The translations under genes and the position numbers were made by a program. Under the pieces are notes generated by a model. That model had not been told where the DNA came from. It was given only the letters and a program-made list of their open reading frames with translations, and ran no database searches. A DNA stretch of 6,388 bases from Firmicutes bacterium UBA4996. Its GTDB lineage: Bacteria; Bacillota; Limnochordia; Darwinibacteriales; Darwinibacteriaceae. Shown piece by piece: positions 1 to 5,956 of this stretch. The number at the start of each line of letters is the position of its first letter. The stretch's first letter is position 1. The stretch covers positions 1 to 6,388 of the forward strand of contig DGYW01000049.1 in the NCBI GenBank assembly GCA_002396805.1. The letters are read 5' to 3'.

Positions 1-1191
1 CACAGTCCCAATCCGTTCTAGGGACCAGTCAATTTCCGCTTTCGTAATGGTCAAGGGGGGCGCGAACCTAATGGTCTGTTGGTGGGTTTCCTTGCAAAGT
101 AGCCCTAATTTCATGAGTGTCTCACAATAAGGTCTTGCGGTTCCAAATTCTTTCTTAATCTCTACACCGATTAGAAGACCCTTACCACGGATCTCTTTAA
201 CAATGGGACTCTTGATCTCCTGCAATTTGGCTAGAAAATAACCACCCATTTCTAGGGCTTTCCCGGCCAGATCTTCTTCCTCCAATACATCCAGAGCAAC
301 CTCTGCCACAGCGCAGGCCAGAGGGTTTCCTCCGAAGGTGGAGCCGTGATCTCCAGCACCAAAGACACCCATGATCTTGTTATCTGCCAGTATGGCGGAG
401 ACAGGATACACTCCACCCCCTAGAGCTTTACCTAGAATTAAGACATCTGGTTTAGCGCCTTCGTGTTCATAAGCAAACAGTTTTCCCGTTCGGCCAAGAC
501 CGGTTTGGATTTCATCTAACATCAACAGCACATTATGCTCCTTGGTGATAGCACGAATCTCTTTGAGATAACCTTCCGGAGGAACTAAAACCCCGCCTTC
601 ACCCTGGATTGGTTCCGCAAGGAAAGCTATAGTGTTGGGAGTAATGGCCTTGCTTAGGGCCTCCGCATCTCCATAGGGCACAATCTTGAAGCCTGGAGTG
701 TAGGGGCCAAAACCATATTGATACTGTGTTTCTGACGAGAAGCTCACTACAGTTATTGTTCTGCCATGAAAGTTGTTCTCGCAAACGATGATTTCACCTT
801 GGTTTTCTGGCACTCCCTTAACTACAAGACCCCACTTGCGGGCAGCTTTGAGTGCCGTCTCTACTGCTTCTGTCCCAGTATTCATAGGCAGGGCTTTTTC
901 GTAGCCAGCAAGCGTACAGAGCTTGTAGAGGAAAGAGCCCATTTTTTCATTATGAAAGGCCCTTGAGGTCAAGGTGACCTTCCCCGCCTGCTCCACTAAG
1001 GCATCAATAATCTTGGGATGCCTGTGTCCGTGGCTTAAGGCAGAATATGCAGAAAGCATGTCTAGATACTTTTTGCCTTCCACATCAAACACCCACACCC
1101 CTTCCCCTCTAGCAAGGACAATAGGAAGGGGCAGGTAGTTGTGTGCGCTATAATGCTCGGTTTCACTGATGATCTCTATGGTTTTGGACAA
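1..1191 (-). CDS. rocD: Ornithine aminotransferase (ornithine-oxo-acid transaminase), 3' end cut by window edge
   Basis: A PLP-dependent class III aminotransferase that transfers the delta-amino group of ornithine to 2-oxoglutarate, giving glutamate-5-semialdehyde (which cyclises to pyrroline-5-carboxylate) and glutamate; cytosolic. My translation gives 397 residues in one open frame up to the window edge. Bacillus RocD is about 401 aa, so only a few C-terminal residues and the stop are missing. Visible landmarks are the RocD-like N-terminus (HYSAHNYLPLPIV, 13-25), DMLSAYSALSHGHRHPK (44-60), TSRAFHNE (75-82), the PLP-contact region PMNTGTEAVE (102-111), NNFHGRT (139-145), EPIQGEGG (193-200), LDEIQTGLGRTG (225-236), the Schiff-base lysine K255 in LGKALGGG, HGSTFGGNPLA (282-292) and LLCKETH (364-370). 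This closely follows RocD rather than acetylornithine aminotransferase ArgD, as I recall the two families. The start is TTG at 1191-1189; no ATG or GTG lies nearby in frame, and a Shine-Dalgarno precedes it. It lies 38 nt after the deiminase-family gene, probably in the same operon, and would consume that enzyme's ornithine. Confidence 0.93.
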   Translation of the reverse strand, partial: MSKTIEIISETEHYSAHNYLPLPIVLARGEGVWVFDVEGKKYLDMLSAYSALSHGHRHPKIIDALVEQAGKVTLTSRAFHNEKMGSFLYKLCTLAGYEKALPMNTGTEAVETALKAARKWGLVVKGVPENQGEIIVCENNFHGRTITVVSFSSETQYQYGFGPYTPGFKIVPYGDAEALSKAITPNTIAFLAEPIQGEGGVLVPPEGYLKEIRAITKEHNVLLMLDEIQTGLGRTGKLFAYEHEGAKPDVLILGKALGGGVYPVSAILADNKIMGVFGAGDHGSTFGGNPLACAVAEVALDVLEEEDLAGKALEMGGYFLAKLQEIKSPIVKEIRGKGLLIGVEIKKEFGTARPYCETLMKLGLLCKETHQQTIRFAPPLTITKAEIDWSLERIGTV

Positions 1192-1200
1192 TTCGATCCA

Positions 1201-1207
1201 CTCCTTC
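1201..1207 (-). promoter_or_regulatory. Ribosome binding site of rocD (supports a TTG start)
   Basis: The minus strand reads GAAGGAG followed by 9 nt and then TTG. There is no other start codon close by in this frame; the first internal ATG falls at residue 45, inside the conserved DMLSAY block. The site therefore decides the start. It lies inside the 38-nt gap after the upstream gene's stop codon. Confidence 0.75.
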
Positions 1208-1229
1208 GAGGGGCTGTTCGACCCTGGCT

Positions 1230-2153
1230 TTAGTAAACCATCATTTTCATGCAGAAGACTGAACCACCAGACTTAATGTATTCCGAGGTGTCGATGCGGA
1301 GAACAAGATAGCCCAGCCTCTCAAGTTGCGTGATAGTTTGTGCACAGGAATGTTGGATCAAGACCACCTTTCCATCGGGTGAAAAGGCATTGCAGGCGAA
1401 GTTAGGCGCGTAAGCCTCTTTTTTGGGAACCTCAATGACATTTTCAAACAACATTCTAAGGATCTTCATGCCCTCAACACCCACCCCCTCAGGATAGGCT
1501 AGGCAGGTCTTGTGGCTAACTAGGCACAAAGTGGTGTTAAGATGGTAGAAGTCCTTGTGAGTTAGATGAATCCCGATCACAGGAATATCGGTGATTTTCG
1601 CGACTTGTTTGAGGGCCTCTAAGTCAGTACGGTGGTGTTCGGTACTTCCAAAACCAGAAATAATTAGGTTTTTCCCAGGAAACCACAGGGCATCTCCCAT
1701 GGCTTCAAAGCAGCAGTCGTGCAGGTAGTGGATTTTATAACCTTCATTTTTGTACCAAGCTTCAAAATAAGCTACTTCTTTTTTGCGTTTGGGTTTTCTC
1801 ATGATGCTCATGATGACCTCTTTTTCCCCTGTCTCAAGATTCAAGAAGGGAAAACTCTGATTGGCAGCAAAGACCGCATCTTCCATTCCGTAGGGTCCGC
1901 TAATGAGCTCAACTTCGTAACCGAGGGATAAATAAAGATGCTTAATGTAATTCCACTGAGCCACCGCAAGACAGCGGTCCACCTTGTTGAGTACAACCTC
2001 GTCACCCGCTCGATTAACCATGAATTCATTAATCGCTTCGGTCACATCGAAATGCTCAGGAGTGCACATTAAAATCCTTTTAGAAGGTAGCTTATCTGGC
2101 AAATCAGCTAACCGAAAATCAAGCTCCTTGGCTTTTAAGTAGAGCTTTTCCAT
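1230..2153 (-). CDS. Arginine deiminase / DDAH-superfamily hydrolase, candidate arginine dihydrolase or deiminase
   Basis: A 307-aa single-domain protein of the guanidino-group-modifying (amidinotransferase, pentein-fold) superfamily, whose members attack the guanidinium carbon of arginine or its derivatives with a cysteine nucleophile. Visible pieces, in order: LMCTPEHFDVTEAINEFM (28-45), resembling the N-terminal block of ArgZ/AgrE arginine dihydrolases and eukaryotic-type DDAH relatives; MEDAVFAANQ (90-99) with the substrate-binding Asp (D92); CFEAMGDALWFPG (148-160) with the acidic residue E150, where many relatives have Gly rather than Ala after the Glu; the catalytic His region YHLNTTLCLV (203-212, H204); and the C-terminal nucleophile C301 in GGSVFCMKM. 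The full Asp/Glu/His/Cys set is present, so it is probably active. Start is ATG at 2153 behind GGGGAGGG, with the first 19 nt inside the end of the GTPase gene, implying translational coupling. RocD downstream argues that ornithine is the product (dihydrolase-type or via citrulline). Substrate assignment is inference; a hydrolase of methylated arginine or another guanidino compound remains possible. Confidence 0.8.
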   Translation of the reverse strand: MEKLYLKAKELDFRLADLPDKLPSKRILMCTPEHFDVTEAINEFMVNRAGDEVVLNKVDRCLAVAQWNYIKHLYLSLGYEVELISGPYGMEDAVFAANQSFPFLNLETGEKEVIMSIMRKPKRKKEVAYFEAWYKNEGYKIHYLHDCCFEAMGDALWFPGKNLIISGFGSTEHHRTDLEALKQVAKITDIPVIGIHLTHKDFYHLNTTLCLVSHKTCLAYPEGVGVEGMKILRMLFENVIEVPKKEAYAPNFACNAFSPDGKVVLIQHSCAQTITQLERLGYLVLRIDTSEYIKSGGSVFCMKMMVY

Positions 2154-3478
2154 GAATTAACCCTCCCCACTAGTACTTCACGAAGATCCGGAGTGCCGAT
2201 TTCCTGCAGATCATAGTGCACTCTCGTGGCTGGTTGCTTAATCTTCACGATCCTATTTAGGTCAATAGGAGTGCCGATGATTACAGCATCACAATCCACG
2301 TTCGCTATGGTAGCTGCTAAATCTGCAGTCTGCTGAGGACTATAACCCATAGCAGGAAGAAGTTTGCCAACTTCAGGATAGATCTCAAATGTTTCCCTGA
2401 TCTTCCCCACTGCATGGACTCTAGGATCAACGATTTCGGCCGCTCCATATTTTTGCGCGGCCAAAGTGCCCGCTCCAATCTTCATATCGCCATGGGTCAG
2501 GGTTGGCCCATCTTCAACTACTAACACGCGCTTACCTCGGATGAGCTCGGGATTATCTACTCTAATGGGTGAGGCAGCATCGATTACGATAGCAGCAGGG
2601 TTTACTTTTCTAATATTATCCCGTACCAGCTGAATTTGCTCAGGTGCTGCACTGTCTATTTTATTGATAATAATCACATGGGCGATTCTCATGTTAACCT
2701 CGCCAGGGTAATAGGCAAGCTCGTGCCCTGCTCGGTGCGGATCGGCCACAGTGATCATTAGATCTGGTTCATAAAAGGGGAAATCATTGTTACCGCCATC
2801 CCAGAGGATAACATCACAGCCCTGGGGATCATTTTCTGCTTCCCTAAGGATTGCTGCATAATCAACACCAGCATAAACAACATTACCCCGGTCCACATAT
2901 GGCTCGTATTCTTCCATTTCCTCAATCGTACACTTATGCTCGGCCAAATCTTCGATAGAAGCAAAGCGTTGCACCTTCTGGGCAGCCAAATCACCGTAGG
3001 GCATGGGGTGGCGAACTGCTACAACCTTAAGACCTAGTTGCATCAAAATTTCCGTGACTTTCCGGGAGGTTTGACTCTTGCCACACCCGGTCCTGGTAGC
3101 GCAGATAGCTATGACGGGTTTCTTACTTTTAAGCATTGTGTGCTTAGGTCCCAACAGCATGAAGTTGGCTCCCGCGGCATTAACAATGGCACTAAGACTC
3201 ATGACTGCCTCATAGTGCAAATCACTGTACGAAAAAACACACTCGTCGACTTGGTATTCTTTAATCAGGTGGGGAAGTTCTTTTTGCTCGAAAATGGGGA
3301 TACCATTGGGGTAGAGCGCTCCGGCCAGCTCTGCAGGATATTTTCTGCCATGAATGTCGGGGATCTGAGTGGCGGTGAATGCTACAACATTGTAGCGTTC
3401 GTCATCCCTGTAATAAGTGTTGAAGTTGTGAAAGTCTCTACCGGCCGCTCCAATAATGATTACATTTTGCCTAGACAT
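2135..3478 (-). CDS. Two-domain predicted GTPase, COG2403 / cyclic 2,3-diphosphoglycerate synthetase-like
   Basis: A 447-aa soluble protein. The N-terminal part (about 1-118) looks like a Rossmann-type nucleotide-binding domain: NVIIIGAAGRDFHNF (5-19) is a GxxGRD-type glycine loop, and GIPIFEQKELPHLI (59-72) and VFSYSDLHYE (81-90) follow. The second part (about 119-447) is a P-loop domain: TRTGCGKSQTSR (128-139) is the phosphate-binding loop with K134 and S135, VILWDGGNNDFPF (223-235) has a Walker B-like aspartate, and NKID (272-275) is a G4-type guanine-specificity motif. The loop resembles the SIMIBI class (MobB, dethiobiotin synthetase) more than translation or Ras-type GTPases. Recognised family members are called predicted GTPase or cyclic 2,3-diphosphoglycerate synthetase; the latter activity is known from methanogens and is not expected in an ordinary bacterium, so I do not assign it. 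Start ATG sits 6 nt after AGGAGGT. It is the first gene of the unit with the deiminase-family enzyme and rocD, which suggests a role in arginine or carbamoyl metabolism, mechanism unknown. Confidence 0.82.
   Translation of the reverse strand: MSRQNVIIIGAAGRDFHNFNTYYRDDERYNVVAFTATQIPDIHGRKYPAELAGALYPNGIPIFEQKELPHLIKEYQVDECVFSYSDLHYEAVMSLSAIVNAAGANFMLLGPKHTMLKSKKPVIAICATRTGCGKSQTSRKVTEILMQLGLKVVAVRHPMPYGDLAAQKVQRFASIEDLAEHKCTIEEMEEYEPYVDRGNVVYAGVDYAAILREAENDPQGCDVILWDGGNNDFPFYEPDLMITVADPHRAGHELAYYPGEVNMRIAHVIIINKIDSAAPEQIQLVRDNIRKVNPAAIVIDAASPIRVDNPELIRGKRVLVVEDGPTLTHGDMKIGAGTLAAQKYGAAEIVDPRVHAVGKIRETFEIYPEVGKLLPAMGYSPQQTADLAATIANVDCDAVIIGTPIDLNRIVKIKQPATRVHYDLQEIGTPDLREVLVGRVNSWKSST
2161..2168 (-). 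promoter_or_regulatory. Ribosome binding site of the deiminase-family gene, inside the GTPase coding region
   Basis: The minus strand reads GGGGAGGG, then 7 nt, then ATG (2153-2151). The site lies wholly within the last codons of the preceding GTPase gene, whose stop is at 2137-2135. Ribosomes finishing the GTPase would therefore pass through it, consistent with coupled synthesis of the two proteins. Confidence 0.7.
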
Positions 3479-3483
3479 AAACT

Positions 3484-3490
3484 ACCTCCT
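3484..3490 (-). promoter_or_regulatory. Ribosome binding site of the GTPase gene
   Basis: The minus strand reads AGGAGGT, a near-perfect match to the 16S rRNA 3' end, ending 5 nt before the ATG at 3478-3476. It fixes the start of the first gene of the arginine-related unit. Confidence 0.8.
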
Positions 3491-3564
3491 AGCGTATTTT
3501 TTAAGCCAAGCTATGTTGTCCACCTCTGGGGCGAGGCGATATTTGACTAAGTTCGCTGGTGGGG

Positions 3565-3593
3565 ATAGTAACTATTTATGTGGCAATGCTCAA
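3565..3593 (-). promoter_or_regulatory. Possible second sigma-A type promoter (P2) for the GTPase unit
   Basis: The minus strand has TTGAGC (3593-3588), a 17-nt spacer, and TACTAT (3570-3565). Each box matches the consensus at 4 of 6 positions. Initiation would fall near 3558, leaving a leader of about 80 nt. The -10 box is one arm of the palindrome ATAGTTACTAT (3565-3575), which could place an operator on it. The evidence is by eye only. Confidence 0.3.
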
Positions 3594-3613
3594 TTTTAGA
3601 CCTCACATACTAT
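3565..3613. repeat. Interrupted inverted repeat in the leader
   Basis: On the plus strand TATGTG (3577-3582) pairs with CACATA (3604-3609), and ATAGTA (3565-3570) pairs with TACTAT (3608-3613, sharing two bases with CACATA). A 6-nt insertion, ACTATT, lies between the two arms on one side. The same insertion makes a short local palindrome ATAGTAACTAT (3565-3575). It could be an RNA stem in a transcript from the upstream promoter or a protein-binding site overlapping P2. No U-tract follows, so it is not a terminator. Confidence 0.35.
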
Positions 3614-3653
3614 GGGGAAGGGTTCAGTAAGCCTTTGTTTGTTTACACGATGT

Positions 3654-3674
3654 AGCTATAAATTTACAGTAGCT
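3654..3674. repeat. Operator-like inverted repeat just downstream of P1
   Basis: A 21-bp element has perfect 5-bp arms AGCTA and TAGCT separated by 11 bp of AT-rich sequence that itself contains the palindrome TAAATTTA. It would lie about 10 to 30 nt downstream of the start expected for promoter P1, a typical place for a repressor site. It does not match an ARG box closely enough to name a regulator. Confidence 0.3.
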
Positions 3675-3691
3675 TTGTGTTCCTAACCCTT

Positions 3692-3720
3692 ATTTTACCA
3701 TTTTACTTACCATTATTCAA
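3692..3720 (-). promoter_or_regulatory. Probable sigma-A type promoter (P1) with extended -10
   Basis: The minus strand has TTGAAT (3720-3715; 4 of 6 consensus), a 17-nt spacer, and TAAAAT (3697-3692; 5 of 6). TGG directly before the -10 box makes it an extended -10 (TGnTAAAAT). Expected initiation is near 3685, giving a leader of about 205 nt before the GTPase ATG. The -35 box abuts the terminator of the upstream unit. No sigma-54 GG/GC pair, as used by Bacillus roc operons, was seen. Confidence 0.5.
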
Positions 3721-3760
3721 GAGAAAAGAAAAGACACCGCCAACACTAGGGCAGGTGTCT
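3721..3760 (-). terminator. Intrinsic terminator of the transporter-dehydrogenase unit
   Basis: On the minus strand AGACACC (3760-3754) pairs perfectly with GGTGTCT (3738-3732). An inner GCC/GGC pair is separated by a one-base bulge and an 8-nt loop. The stem is followed by TTTCTTTTCTC, a U-rich tail. It lies 110 nt after the dehydrogenase stop codon and separates the two units. Confidence 0.85.
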
Positions 3761-3869
3761 GCATGACCGTAAACACCAAACACTGACAACCAAAGCTGCT
3801 CCGCTTCCGTTGCTTTAGAGCATCTAAGTGAGCAAAATCGCCATTCAATCCAAGGTATTCGTTTTTCCC

Positions 3870-4904
3870 TTAGACCACCTTCGTCGTCTTATTAGTTTGC
3901 GCTGATTCAATACTGGCAAAAACTGCTCTCATTGAGTCGAGGGCTTTTTCACCAGAAAGCTCCGTTTCTTTATCCTCCAGGATACTTTCTATGAATGTAT
4001 CAATAACCCCCGATTTGCTTTGTTCCTCGTTGGTCTGGATGCTTTCCAGATCGTAATAGATGCTTTCGCCGCTTTTGAGTGTGACTGCTATGGCATATTG
4101 GGGATGATCATAAATTCGCATAATGCCCTTGGTTCCATAAAGAATAGTGCTATTATCCTCTGCTCCGTAATAGGTCCAACTCGCCATCATGGTGCCAACT
4201 ATGCCGCTTTCCATGCCAAAGATGCACAAGGCATTATCATCAAGGAGAATTGGCTGTCCTGAGGAACCTTTTTTGTTCAGGGTAGTTAGTTTTGCCGTCA
4301 CTTCGGTGATTCTTTGTCCCGTTAAATGTTGGATTAGATAGATCTTATGAACACCTAGGTCCCCGATTGCACCCATAGCTGCGGCCTCTTTATCAAAAAA
4401 CCACGTACCTGGTCCTGGGTCGATACTCCAGTTTTCCGGACCCCCATGGCCAAAAGTGGTTCTAAAGGTGAGGATCTCCCCAATCAATCCCTGATCAATT
4501 AGTGCCTTAGCCCTCTTATGGGCAGGGGTTAGGAGTTGATTGTGACCCACAACTAGCTTCTTTTCAGCGGTTTTTGCTGTTACCACCATTGCTTCACAAT
4601 CTTCAATGGTCGTAGCCATTGGTTTTTCACACAGAACATGTTTGCCTGCTTGCAAGGCATCTATGGTAACTCGGGCATGGAGATGATTAGCAACACAAAC
4701 GCTTACTGCATCTATTTCTCGATCTTCCAGAAGTTCATGATAGGATTGATAGACCTTGCCGCCATGTTTGGTTGCTAACTTCTCCGCCCGTTCCCTGGTC
4801 CGATCGTGAAAGGCAATTATTTGCGCGTGTTCATTACTCAAATATTCAGGTATATGCCGCACTTGGGCGATTTTTCCACATCCAATAATCCCAATTTTCA
4901 ACAT
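3870..4904 (-). CDS. Gfo/Idh/MocA-family NAD(P)-dependent oxidoreductase
   Basis: A 344-aa cytosolic dehydrogenase of the family that includes glucose-fructose oxidoreductase and inositol 2-dehydrogenase; members oxidise sugars, sugar derivatives or cyclitols. The N-terminal Rossmann domain (about 1-120) begins KIGIIGCGKIA (3-13) with the glycine-rich dinucleotide loop. DAVSVCVANHLHA (65-77) and GKHVLCEKPMATT (87-99) follow, including the conserved EKP with catalytic-type K94. The C-terminal alpha/beta domain has AIGDLGVHKIYL (179-190), where D182 and H186 match the D-x-G-x-H active-site motif. The frame is open further upstream to an ATG at 4967, but that start would lie inside the permease gene. 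The ATG at 4904 has GAGGTGAT just before it and starts directly at the beta-strand of the Rossmann fold, so I prefer it. The start is 19 nt after the permease stop. Its substrate is probably the compound the transporter imports, or a metabolite of it; the sequence does not say which. Confidence 0.88.
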   Translation of the reverse strand: MLKIGIIGCGKIAQVRHIPEYLSNEHAQIIAFHDRTRERAEKLATKHGGKVYQSYHELLEDREIDAVSVCVANHLHARVTIDALQAGKHVLCEKPMATTIEDCEAMVVTAKTAEKKLVVGHNQLLTPAHKRAKALIDQGLIGEILTFRTTFGHGGPENWSIDPGPGTWFFDKEAAAMGAIGDLGVHKIYLIQHLTGQRITEVTAKLTTLNKKGSSGQPILLDDNALCIFGMESGIVGTMMASWTYYGAEDNSTILYGTKGIMRIYDHPQYAIAVTLKSGESIYYDLESIQTNEEQSKSGVIDTFIESILEDKETELSGEKALDSMRAVFASIESAQTNKTTKVV

Positions 4905-4907
4905 AGA

Positions 4908-4915
4908 ATCACCTC
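4908..4915 (-). promoter_or_regulatory. Ribosome binding site deciding the dehydrogenase start
   Basis: The minus strand reads GAGGTGAT, eight consecutive bases complementary to the 16S rRNA 3' end, followed by TCT and ATG (4904-4902). It fits in the short gap after the permease stop and favours this start over the in-frame ATG at 4967. Confidence 0.75.
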
Positions 4916-4923
4916 GTTGTTCT

Positions 4924-5940
4924 TTATGACCCTTCTTTCCTTTGGAGAAGTACTGCGAAGATGACAATTAAGCCCTTAAAGGCCTCCCTAAGAAAGGGCG
5001 GTACACCAAACAAATTAAGTAAATTGTTCATCACCGCGATAATAAGCATACCTAGAACTGTACCCACAATGGTTCCCCGGCCACCACTCATGCTGGTTCC
5101 ACCGACCACTGCTGCTGCAATAGCATCCATTTCGTAGCCACTACCTGCATTGGCAAAGTCCATAGAACCGATACGTGACACTTGAATTACTGATGCTATG
5201 GCCACTAAGATTCCCATCAAAGAGTAAACTCTGGTCTTAACACGATTCACGTTTACACCAGAAAGCTGAGCTGCCCGTTCGTTCGATCCTACCGCGATCA
5301 CTTGTCTACCAAAAACAGTTCGTTTAGAAATGTAGTGCAGAATGATGGCGATAATGGCCCAATAAATGATGGGCATAAACATCAAATTACCTACTTGCAG
5401 GTTCGATATTTTCAAGAAATCCCGCGGAACTCTGGGATTGTACCCTTGCATAAAGTGTTGAGTTACACTCCTGAAGATTTTCATCGCGCCTAAGGTGGCC
5501 ACAAAGGGGGCAATTCTACCTTTAGTGATTAAAAGACCAATCAGTGTTCCCAAAATATAACCTAGGGCAAGGGCCACGATTATAGCCAAAACATAGGCAG
5601 GCACTCCGCTAATTCCCAGATTATTGAGAAATCCCTTTGGTCCCGTATCCATGAGGGTCATGATCACCGCACCTATGGCCACCAAGGTTGAACCTACCGC
5701 AAGGTCTATGCCACCAGTAATGATCACAAAGGTCATTCCTAGGGCAATGATCCCTATACCCGCGTTGTTTCTCAGAATATTAATCCAATTGCGTGACCAA
5801 GCGTTAAACCACTGGCCAAAGCTGTCGTAGTCGAAGCCTAACACCATCGTCTGAAGAACAATCAGGATTAACAAGACCACAGCGATGCCAAATTGAGATT
5901 CGGCTGATCTTCTATCCCTAAACCATGTACTAAATCGCAT
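4924..5940 (-). CDS. Sugar ABC transporter permease, RbsC-like (CUT2 family)
   Basis: An integral inner-membrane subunit of a ribose/galactose-type ABC importer, 338 aa, the usual length for the family; it normally works as a homodimer with one double-headed ATPase. Family marks are the motif ITGGIDLAVGS (74-84), AVGSNERAAQLSGV (216-229), and GYEMDAIAAAVVGGTSMSGGRGT (from 268) near the C-terminus, part of the region facing the ATPase. Hydrophobic stretches at roughly 17-36, 60-97, 114-139, 187-204, 238-255, 290-309 and 320-333 fit the multi-pass fold. The N-terminal 16 residues are charged and cytoplasmic. The start is uncertain: ATG at 5940 lies 16 nt after the ATPase stop behind a weak GGGGCGGG, whereas in-frame ATGs at 5967 and 5988 would overlap the ATPase gene. 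The family start typically lies shortly before the first membrane segment, so I chose 5940. Substrate cannot be read from the permease alone. Confidence 0.9.
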   Translation of the reverse strand: MRFSTWFRDRRSAESQFGIAVVLLILIVLQTMVLGFDYDSFGQWFNAWSRNWINILRNNAGIGIIALGMTFVIITGGIDLAVGSTLVAIGAVIMTLMDTGPKGFLNNLGISGVPAYVLAIIVALALGYILGTLIGLLITKGRIAPFVATLGAMKIFRSVTQHFMQGYNPRVPRDFLKISNLQVGNLMFMPIIYWAIIAIILHYISKRTVFGRQVIAVGSNERAAQLSGVNVNRVKTRVYSLMGILVAIASVIQVSRIGSMDFANAGSGYEMDAIAAAVVGGTSMSGGRGTIVGTVLGMLIIAVMNNLLNLFGVPPFLREAFKGLIVIFAVLLQRKEGS

Positions 5941-5956
5941 CTTTTGTTCCCGCCCC

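Larger units (their letters stand above)
3479..3869 (-). other. Gene-free intergenic region between the two transcription units
   Basis: No credible coding region was found on either strand here. A plus-strand frame that crosses part of it is mostly antisense to the GTPase gene and has no family resemblance. Going down the minus strand, the region holds about 110 nt of 3' trailer after the dehydrogenase gene (3761-3869), an intrinsic terminator, a promoter-like element directly after it, and roughly 200 nt of leader containing inverted repeats and a second promoter-like pair. I did not recognise T-box, guanidine or other named riboswitch motifs. A short hairpin CCTC/GAGG (3523-3536) sits some 45 nt before the GTPase start. 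Confidence 0.7.

Noticed and set aside
1719..1931. Plus-strand open frame of 70 codons inside the hydrolase gene (and similar short frames at 766-966, 4020-4262, 5302-5493 and 5624-5830)
   Set aside because: All lie antisense to strongly supported genes and translate to low-complexity or motif-free peptides; they are frame shadows.
3038..3550. A 170-codon open frame on the plus strand
   Set aside because: It is antisense to the well-supported GTPase gene over nearly its full length, shows no recognisable motif, and lacks a convincing ribosome binding site.
3635..3690. AGGGTT (3685-3690) and AACCCT further downstream considered as a leader RNA stem
   Set aside because: The first arm lies at or before the transcription start expected from P1, so it would not be in the RNA; the second arm is distant and the pairing is likely chance.
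3479..3720. Known riboswitch or T-box in the leader (guanidine classes, T-box) and a sigma-54 promoter as in Bacillus roc operons
   Set aside because: None of the core conserved motifs of those elements was found by eye on the minus strand, and no GG-N10-GC pair in the TGGCAC/TTGC context is present.
3792..3816. Hairpin AAAGC/GCTTT in the trailer after the dehydrogenase gene, considered as a first terminator
   Set aside because: The stem is only 5 bp with a 15-nt loop and no U-tract follows on either strand; the structure at 3721-3760 is a far better terminator.
4905..4967. Longer N-terminus for the dehydrogenase from the ATG at 4967
   Set aside because: It would add 21 charged residues before the Rossmann strand, overlap the permease gene, and ignore the strong GAGGTGAT site placed before the ATG at 4904.
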